A program made the translations under genes and the position numbers. Of a DNA stretch of 46,082 nucleotides, positions 40,792 through 46,082 are shown piece after piece; within the stretch, counting starts at the first letter, position 1, and each line of letters begins with the position of its first letter. Location: assembly GCA_964425315.1 (NCBI GenBank), contig CAYRNB010000017.1:1-46082 (forward strand), given 5' to 3'. The notes under the pieces are model-generated. The model was not told the origin of the DNA. It searched no databases and saw nothing but the letters and a program-made list of their open reading frames with translations. Source of the DNA: Rhodoblastus sp964425315 (lineage in GTDB: Bacteria; Pseudomonadota; Alphaproteobacteria; Rhizobiales; Beijerinckiaceae).

Positions 40792-42348
40792 ATGCCGAAT
40801 GCCGCCGCTTCCTCCCGCCGCAACGACGCTACGCCGCGCAGCGCGCGGCGTAGCGGGCCGTTGCGGTCGGCGCTCATCGGCGCGGCCGGCGTCGCGGTCC
40901 TGATCGGCGGGGGCGCCGGCCTTTCGCTCGTTCCGGCCTTCGCCGAATCGTCGCCGCCGGTGACGGAAGGCATGCATTTCACCGGCCCGGCCTCTTTCGC
41001 CGATATGGTCGATCGGGTGAAAGGCGCCGTTGTCGCGGTCAAAGTCACCACGATCGACAAGGGCTCGGACAATCAGCAGTTCAGCCGCAGAATGCCGCGC
41101 GGCGTTCCCCAGCTTTCGCCCGACGACCCGCTCTATCGCTTCTTCAAGCGCTTCGGCGCTCCGGGCGGCGCGCCCTTGCCGCGGCGTCCGCACAAGGGTC
41201 TGGCGCTCGGCTCCGGCTTCTTCATTTCGAGCGACGGCTATGTCGTGACCAATAATCACGTGGTGGAAAACGAAGCCAAGGTGACGCTGACGCTCGACAG
41301 CGGCAAGACCGTTCCGGCCAAGGTCGTCGGCGTCGACAAGAAGACCGATCTCGCCCTGCTCAAGGCCACGGAAGGCGGTCCATTTCCTTATGTGAAATTT
41401 TCCGACGTCATACCGCGCGTCGGCGATTGGGTGATCGCGGTCGGCAATCCCTTCGGACTCGGCGGCACGGTGACGGCGGGCATTGTTTCCGCGCGGGGTC
41501 GCGACATCGGGACGGGTCCCTACGACGACTTCCTCCAGATCGACGCGCCGGTCAATCGCGGCAATTCCGGCGGCCCCACCTTCAACGCCAAGGGCGAAGT
41601 GGTGGGCGTCAACACCGCCATCTATTCGCCGTCGGGCGGCAGCGTCGGCATCGGCTTCGACATTCCCTCCGAAATCGCCAAGAGCGTCATCGCCGAACTG
41701 AAGGAAAAAGGTAAGGTGACGCGCGGCTATATCGGCGTGCGGATCCAGCCGGTAACCCAGGATATCGCCGACAGCCTCGGCCTGAAATCGACCGACGGCG
41801 CATTGGTGGCGCAGACCCAGCCCAATACGCCGGCCGCCGCAGCGGGGATCGAATCCGGCGACGTCATTACCGGGGTCAACGGCGAGAAGGTCCACGGACC
41901 GCGCGAATTGTCGCGCACGATCGCCGAAATGGGCCCCAACGCCGACGCCAAGATCACCTATATCCGCAATGGCGTGGAAAAATCCGTGACCATCAAGCTT
42001 GGCGTGTTGCCGAATGAGATCGTCGCCAACGCCAAGCCGGAACCGGCCAAGGCGGCCAAGACTGCGCTTGCCAATTTCGGCCTGGTCCTGTCGCCGGCGT
42101 CGCAAACCCCGGGCGCCGGCAAGCAGGGCGCGGTCGTCACGCAAATCGATTCGGAAGGCGTCGCGGCGCAAAAAGGCCTTCGCCTGGGCGATGTGATCCT
42201 GGAAGCCGGCGGCAAGCCGGTCAACACGCCGGAAGACGTAGTCAAGGCGCTGAGCGTCGCCAAGAAAAGTGGCCGGCATGCCGTGCTGCTGCGGGTGAAG
42301 TCCGGCGAGAATATGCATTTTCTAGCTCTCTCCACTGACGCGTCGTGA
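40792..42348 (+). CDS. degP: Do/DegP-type periplasmic serine endoprotease
   Basis: Envelope chaperone-protease that degrades misfolded exported proteins; 518 aa. A long N-terminal signal region (membrane core about residues 27-50, SLVPAFA cleavage) precedes the trypsin-like domain with catalytic His156 (VVTNNHVV), Asp186 (KKTDLALL) and Ser259 (NRGNSGGP). Two PDZ domains follow at about 305-405 and 425-515. CGGAG lies before ATG 40792. It normally follows ccmH; here a sulfotransferase gene lies between. A strong terminator separates it from the response regulator downstream. Confidence 0.96.
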   Translation: MPNAAASSRRNDATPRSARRSGPLRSALIGAAGVAVLIGGGAGLSLVPAFAESSPPVTEGMHFTGPASFADMVDRVKGAVVAVKVTTIDKGSDNQQFSRRMPRGVPQLSPDDPLYRFFKRFGAPGGAPLPRRPHKGLALGSGFFISSDGYVVTNNHVVENEAKVTLTLDSGKTVPAKVVGVDKKTDLALLKATEGGPFPYVKFSDVIPRVGDWVIAVGNPFGLGGTVTAGIVSARGRDIGTGPYDDFLQIDAPVNRGNSGGPTFNAKGEVVGVNTAIYSPSGGSVGIGFDIPSEIAKSVIAELKEKGKVTRGYIGVRIQPVTQDIADSLGLKSTDGALVAQTQPNTPAAAAGIESGDVITGVNGEKVHGPRELSRTIAEMGPNADAKITYIRNGVEKSVTIKLGVLPNEIVANAKPEPAKAAKTALANFGLVLSPASQTPGAGKQGAVVTQIDSEGVAAQKGLRLGDVILEAGGKPVNTPEDVVKALSVAKKSGRHAVLLRVKSGENMHFLALSTDAS

Positions 42349-42354
42349 GAGAAC

Positions 42355-42381
42355 CCGTGCGAAATGTATTTTATCGCACGG
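42355..42381 (+). terminator. First hairpin after degP
   Basis: CCGTGCGA (42355-42362) pairs with TCGCACGG (42374-42381), 8 bp with an 11-nt AT-rich loop, followed by TTTG. Acts together with the stronger hairpin 8 bases further on. Confidence 0.55.
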
Positions 42382-42388
42382 TTTGAGG

Positions 42389-42426
42389 CGGCAGGCCGGG
42401 AAGCCCCCCTCCGGCCTGCCGTTTTT
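42389..42426 (+). terminator. Rho-independent terminator of degP
   Basis: CGGCAGGCCGG (42389-42399) and CCGGCCTGCCG (42411-42421), a perfect 11-bp GC stem with an 11-nt loop, followed by TTTTT (42422-42426). A textbook intrinsic terminator. Confidence 0.9.
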
Positions 42427-42431
42427 GCTGA

Positions 42432-42475
42432 CCCGGACTTCTCGCGCAGGCTATGCCTTGCGTGAGAAATCCGGG
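42432..42475 (+). promoter_or_regulatory. Long (about 19-bp) hairpin directly in front of the response regulator
   Basis: CCCGGACTTCTCGCGCAGG (42432-42450) folds back on CCTTGCGTGAGAAATCCGGG (42456-42475) with one mismatch, one G-U pair and one bulge; loop CTATG. It starts just after the degP terminator and ends immediately before the regulator's ribosome site (GAAGGA, 42477-42482). No T-tract follows, so a leader or control structure is more likely than a second terminator. Confidence 0.5.
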
Positions 42476-42489
42476 CGAAGGAATGCTAT

Positions 42490-43182
42490 ATGTCGGTCAT
42501 GCGCATTCTGATTATTGAGGACGATCCCCAGGCCTCCGCCTATCTGGTCAAGGCTTTTCGCGAAGCGGGACACATGGCCGACACCGCCAGCGACGGGCTC
42601 TCGGGCTATGCCTTGGCCGAGGCCGGCAATTATGACGTGCTGATCGTCGATCGCATGCTGCCCAAACTCGACGGCCTGTCGCTCATCGGCGGATTGCGGG
42701 CGCAAAAAATCGACACGCCGGTGCTGATCCTTTCGGCGCTCGGCCATGTCGACGACCGGGTCAAGGGGTTGCGCGCCGGCGGCGATGACTATCTGGCCAA
42801 GCCTTACGCTTTTGCTGAACTTCTGGCGCGCGTGGAAATCCTGGCGCGGCGGCGCCAGGGCAATCAGGGCGAAGATACTTTTTATCGTGTCGCCGATCTG
42901 GAGCTCGACCGGCTGAAGCACAAGGTTTTCCGCGCCGGAAAGGAGATCGTGCTGCAGCCGCGCGAATTCCGGCTGCTGGAATATTTGATGCGCCACGCCG
43001 GCAAGGTGGTGACGCGCACCATGCTCTTGGAAAATGTCTGGGATTATCATTTCGATCCGCAGACTAATGTCATTGACGTGCATATTTCGCGGCTGCGCGG
43101 CAAAATCGACAAGGGCCACGAGATTCCCCTGCTGCAGACCGTGCGGGGCGCCGGCTATTCCCTGCGCGAGGGGCCGGCTTGA
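42490..43182 (+). CDS. OmpR/PhoB-type response regulator
   Basis: DNA-binding response regulator, 230 aa. The receiver domain has the acidic pair Glu10-Asp11-Asp12, phospho-acceptor Asp54 (VDRMLP), and Lys in YLAKPYAF. The winged-helix output domain (about 130-225) shows LQPREFRLLEYLMRHAGKVV and VDVHISRLRGKID. AAGGA precedes ATG 42490. In related bacteria this gene stands between degP and a HAMP kinase plus glnE. Here the kinase is absent downstream; the kinase-glnE pair lies at 1361-5497. The next gene, convergent, ends three bases beyond this stop. Confidence 0.94.
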   Translation: MSVMRILIIEDDPQASAYLVKAFREAGHMADTASDGLSGYALAEAGNYDVLIVDRMLPKLDGLSLIGGLRAQKIDTPVLILSALGHVDDRVKGLRAGGDDYLAKPYAFAELLARVEILARRRQGNQGEDTFYRVADLELDRLKHKVFRAGKEIVLQPREFRLLEYLMRHAGKVVTRTMLLENVWDYHFDPQTNVIDVHISRLRGKIDKGHEIPLLQTVRGAGYSLREGPA

Positions 43183-43185
43183 TAA

Positions 43186-44157
43186 TCAGCCGTTGACGAA
43201 GACGATTTTTTCCGAGGCGCCGTCATGGACGCGGCGATAGGCGTCGAGCGCCTTGGCGAGCGGCGTCTCGAGCGGCGCGGGCGGCGGGGGCAGGGCGCCG
43301 GACTCGCACAAAGCGGCGATCTCCGTCAGCATCTTGGCGCAGGCGGCGGCGTCGCGCAGCAGGGAATTGACGCCGATGAGGTCAAGGCCGCGGCGATAGA
43401 AATCCAGCACCGGAAATTCGACCGCCGTCCGGCCCGCGGCGGGCGGGGCGATGACGCAGATCGCGCCCTCTTTTGCGGCGGCGCCGACGCTTGCCGGCAG
43501 CCAGGCGCCGGTCGCGTCGAAAATCACCTCGGCGAAGCCGCCCCAATGTTGCGAAACCTGTTCCGGCAGCTTCTCCTGCGCGGCGAGGAGAAGGGTTTCA
43601 TAACCGAGCTTTTCCAAAAGATTCGCCTGTTCCGCCCGCCTGACGGCTGCAAGCGGACGCGCGCCGAGGGCGCGGCCAAGCGCCAGCGCGGCGCGTCCGA
43701 CCGCGCCATTGGCGCCGATGACCAGGAGCTTTTTTCCGGGGCCGGCGCCGGCGCGGGTCAGGCCGTCCCAGGCGGTCGTATAAGGCACGCCGCAGGCCGC
43801 CCCTTCAGCGAAAGACAATTTTTCCGGCATGAGCGCGCAGCCGGCGGCGGGCAGGACCATAAATTCGGCGTGCGAACCGTCTCGCGAAAAACCGAGGCTC
43901 GCGCCAGAGCCGAAAACCCTTTTCCCGACCCATTCCGGCGGTCCCTCGCGCACGATGCCGGCGAAGTCGCGGCCGGGAATGCGGGGCAGGGAGGTATAGG
44001 CGGGGAACAAACCGAGGACGTTTTTCACATCGCTGGGATTGAGCCCGGCCGCCTTGACCTCGACCAGAACCTCGCCTTCGGCAGGCGCCGGGGGCGCGCG
44101 CTCGATCAGGCGAAGCGCGGCGAGATCGCCGGTGCGGTCGAAGGAGAGCGCCCGCAT
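43186..44157 (-). CDS. Medium-chain dehydrogenase/quinone oxidoreductase-like protein
   Basis: A 323-aa NAD(P)H-dependent MDR-superfamily enzyme. The N-terminal GroES-like domain has VKAAGLNPSDVKNVLGLFP and RIPGRDFAGIV; the Rossmann domain has GKKLLVIGANGAVGRAALAL, a glycine-rich NADP loop. Catalytic and structural zinc Cys ligands are missing, which points to the zinc-free quinone reductase/enoyl reductase branch. The ATG shares one base with the purD stop (TGATG), so it is translated from the purD transcript. The physiological substrate is unknown. Its stop nearly abuts the response regulator's. Confidence 0.85.
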   Translation of the reverse strand: MRALSFDRTGDLAALRLIERAPPAPAEGEVLVEVKAAGLNPSDVKNVLGLFPAYTSLPRIPGRDFAGIVREGPPEWVGKRVFGSGASLGFSRDGSHAEFMVLPAAGCALMPEKLSFAEGAACGVPYTTAWDGLTRAGAGPGKKLLVIGANGAVGRAALALGRALGARPLAAVRRAEQANLLEKLGYETLLLAAQEKLPEQVSQHWGGFAEVIFDATGAWLPASVGAAAKEGAICVIAPPAAGRTAVEFPVLDFYRRGLDLIGVNSLLRDAAACAKMLTEIAALCESGALPPPPAPLETPLAKALDAYRRVHDGASEKIVFVNG

Positions 44158-45434
44158 CAGTCGCGCGCCAGCCTTTCGATCGCCCGCCAGCCGATGTCGC
44201 GGCGGCAGAATCCCTCAGGGAAATTGATGGCGTCCACGCCGCGATAGGCGAGTTTTTTGGCTTCGGCGACATCGGCGGCGACGGCTGTGACATTGAGCAC
44301 CCTTCCGCCATTCGCGACCAAGGCCCCGCCTTGCATTTTCGTGCCGGCGTGGGTCACCGTGACGCCAGGAATTTTCTCCGCTTCCTCAATTTTCTCGATG
44401 AGCCCGCCCTTTTTTGGCGCGCCCGGATAGCCTTGCGCCGCCAGCACCACTGTCAGGGCGGTTTTTTCCGAGAGGCGCACTTTTTCCGGCAGCTTTCCTT
44501 CGGCGCAAGCGATCAGCAGGCCCAAGAGATCATCTTCGAGCCGCGCCATCATCACCTGGCATTCGGGATCGCCGAAGCGCGTGTTGAATTCGATCAGTTT
44601 CGGTCCCTCCTTGCCGATCATCAGGCCGGCGAAAAGCACGCCCTTGAAGGGGCAGCCCTCCGCCTTCATCGCGGCGATGGTCGGTTCGACGATTTTCTTC
44701 ATCACCCGCCCGGCCATGTCCGGGGTCATGACCGGGGCGGGCGAATAGGCGCCCATGCCGCCGGTATTGGGGCCGGAATCGCCTTCGCCGACGCGCTTGT
44801 GGTCCTGCGCCGAGGCGAAGGGAATCGCCTTTTCGCCGTCGCAAAGGGCGAAAAAGGAGGCCTCTTCGCCCTCCAGATATTCCTCGATAACGGCTTCCGC
44901 GCCGGCCGCGCCGAAGACGCCGTCGAACAGGTTTTTCACCGCCGCTTCCGCTTCGTCGCGCGTCATGGCGACGACCACGCCTTTGCCGGCGGCGAGGCCG
45001 TCGGCCTTGACCACGATCGGCGCGCCCTTTTCGCGCACATAAGCCAGCGCTTTTTCGCAGTCCGAGAAACGCGCATAGGCGCCGGTTGGAATACGGTATT
45101 TGGCGCAAATATCCTTGGTGAAGCCTTTCGAGCCTTCGAGCCGCGCCGCCGCCTTGCTCGGCCCGAAAGCCTTGATCCCCGCCGCCTCCAAAGCGTCCAC
45201 CAGCCCATCGACCAGCGGCTGCTCCGGCCCGATCACGACAAAGCCGATTTTCTGCAAATGGCAGAAGGCGACGACGGCTTCGGCGTCGGCCGCGTCAAGC
45301 GCGACATTCTGCCCGACTTTCGCCGTGCCGGGATTGCCGGGGGCGACGAAAAGCCTTTCCAGCAGCGGGCTTTTGGCGAGCGCCAGGCTAAGCGCATGTT
45401 CGCGCCCGCCGGAGCCGATGAGTAGGACGTTCAT
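44157..45434 (-). CDS. purD: Phosphoribosylamine-glycine ligase (GAR synthetase)
   Basis: Second step of purine synthesis: phosphoribosylamine + glycine + ATP to GAR. It is 425 aa. The N-terminal LLIGSGGREHALSLALAKSP, central ATP-grasp motifs PIVVKADGLAAGKGVVVA and DHKRVGEGDSGPNTGGMGAY, and LIEFNTRFGDPECQ are all intact. ATG 45434 is the family start (MNVLLIGSGGREHA). Divergent from the DUF2937 gene. It is the first gene of a two-gene unit with the quinone-reductase-like gene, an unusual partner. Confidence 0.96.
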   Translation of the reverse strand: MNVLLIGSGGREHALSLALAKSPLLERLFVAPGNPGTAKVGQNVALDAADAEAVVAFCHLQKIGFVVIGPEQPLVDGLVDALEAAGIKAFGPSKAAARLEGSKGFTKDICAKYRIPTGAYARFSDCEKALAYVREKGAPIVVKADGLAAGKGVVVAMTRDEAEAAVKNLFDGVFGAAGAEAVIEEYLEGEEASFFALCDGEKAIPFASAQDHKRVGEGDSGPNTGGMGAYSPAPVMTPDMAGRVMKKIVEPTIAAMKAEGCPFKGVLFAGLMIGKEGPKLIEFNTRFGDPECQVMMARLEDDLLGLLIACAEGKLPEKVRLSEKTALTVVLAAQGYPGAPKKGGLIEKIEEAEKIPGVTVTHAGTKMQGGALVANGGRVLNVTAVAADVAEAKKLAYRGVDAINFPEGFCRRDIGWRAIERLARD

Positions 45435-45590
45435 GTAAAAACCTCGTTTCGCGGCTTGTTTAGGCGAGGGCGCGCGCCATTTCAACTTGGCGGCCGGCCG
45501 AAGCGGCGGCTCTGCGCGGGTTTCGGGGCGCGCCGGGGCTGTGCTAATTCTCTTGACGGCGCGCAGGAGGCTGAAGGAGTTACGCATCGC

Positions 45591-46082
45591 ATGACCGTAT
45601 GGCGCAGGACCAGTCTCGCTTTGGCGATGGCGGCCGGCCTCGGTCTGTCGCAGGCGCCGGAATACGCCCAGCAATATCGCCAGCGCCTCGGCGGCGCGAT
45701 CGATGAGCTTCAGGCCATTGTCGTCGCCTTCGACGCGGACAGCCGCGCCCGGGGCATGACCCGCGCCGAGGGCATTGCGCATCTGGCGCAATCGCCCGAT
45801 CCCTTCGTGCGTCAGCGCGGCGAAAGGGCGTCGCAGAACATCGAGCGGCTCGGGGAATTGCGCCAGATGTCGGATGATTTGCGCGGCGGGTCGCCGCTTG
45901 CCCTGGTTTTCGGCGTCGTGAGTCATCCGGATGTGCGCATCGCGCGCGGCGCCTTCGACGATTACAAGCCGGCCTTGCCCTTGACCGCGGCCGGCGCGAT
46001 TTGCGCCGGCGCGGGCTTTATCCTGGTTTTGATCCTGCTTCGCCTCGCCGGCCTGCCCGTCCGTCGCCTTCGGCGAAGGCGC
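45591..46082 (+). CDS. DUF2937 family membrane protein (cut by window end)
   Basis: Open frame of 164 codons running off the window. The start MTVWRRTSLALAMAAGLGLS is a short hydrophobic anchor, then APEYAQQYRQRLGGAIDELQ, the DUF2937 signature, a helical stretch (RASQNIERLGELRQMSDDLR), and a second membrane segment near residue 140-155 (AAGAICAGAGFILVLILL). Family function is unknown. AAGGAG lies upstream of ATG 45591 at slightly long spacing. It is divergent from purD. Confidence 0.8.
   Translation, partial: MTVWRRTSLALAMAAGLGLSQAPEYAQQYRQRLGGAIDELQAIVVAFDADSRARGMTRAEGIAHLAQSPDPFVRQRGERASQNIERLGELRQMSDDLRGGSPLALVFGVVSHPDVRIARGAFDDYKPALPLTAAGAICAGAGFILVLILLRLAGLPVRRLRRRR

Noticed and set aside
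1..46082. CRISPR array, IS element, integrase or prophage
   Set aside because: No direct-repeat array, transposase, integrase or phage structural gene was seen on either strand.

Overview
This is a GC-rich chromosomal segment of an alphaproteobacterium, most likely Hyphomicrobiales (Rhizobiales) and possibly a Beijerinckiaceae/Methylocystaceae-type bacterium. The order-level guess rests on a MucR/Ros regulator, an FYDLN-acid (TIGR02300) protein, DUF1491, a Gly-Cys-Gly small secreted protein, a ccmIEFH-degP-response regulator cluster and both subunits of methylmalonyl-CoA mutase. The family-level guess is inference. Two runs of exactly 100 N (5498-5597 and 10465-10564) mark scaffold joins of unknown true length, so the window is three contigs placed in order.

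Contig 1 (1-5497) holds the start of a minus-strand FtsK translocase, a divergent sensor kinase and glnE cut by the first gap. Contig 2 (5598-10464) holds a small methyltransferase, a short secreted Cys protein, the large methylmalonyl-CoA mutase subunit, a GNAT acetyltransferase and an iron-type superoxide dismutase. Contig 3 (10565-46082) opens with the 3' end of a Pro/Glu-rich protein. It continues with oligopeptidase B, mucR, a small exported protein, a DivJ/PdhS-like kinase operon (kinase, peptidoglycan-binding protein, DUF1491), cspA, the FYDLN protein, aroC, a DUF1499 protein, ccoG, a metallo-beta-lactamase-fold hydrolase, a secreted protein, the small mutase subunit, a DUF1003 protein, metY, an O-methyltransferase/sulfotransferase pair, a DUF900 lipoprotein hydrolase, a HerA-like DUF853 ATPase, an MFS transporter, the ccmIEFH operon, a second sulfotransferase, degP, an OmpR-type response regulator, purD with a quinone-oxidoreductase-like gene, and a DUF2937 protein cut by the window end.

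Most of this is housekeeping: nitrogen control (glnE), envelope quality control (degP and a two-component system), cytochrome c maturation (ccm), cbb3 oxidase assembly (ccoG), C3-acyl-CoA metabolism (mutase) and cell-cycle signalling. I see no CRISPR array, transposase, integrase, phage module, tRNA or rRNA. The strongest structural oddity is that the block degP-regulator-kinase-glnE, which I know as contiguous in related bacteria, is split: kinase-glnE lies at the left of the window and degP-regulator at the right. Joining the end of the regulator to the start of the kinase would restore the usual order. A lone sulfotransferase gene also interrupts ccmH-degP. Several intergenic dyads (1265-1291, 9198-9222, 13801-13822, 18723-18753, 42432-42475) are unexplained candidate regulatory elements. 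I did not find a convincing new multi-gene system.
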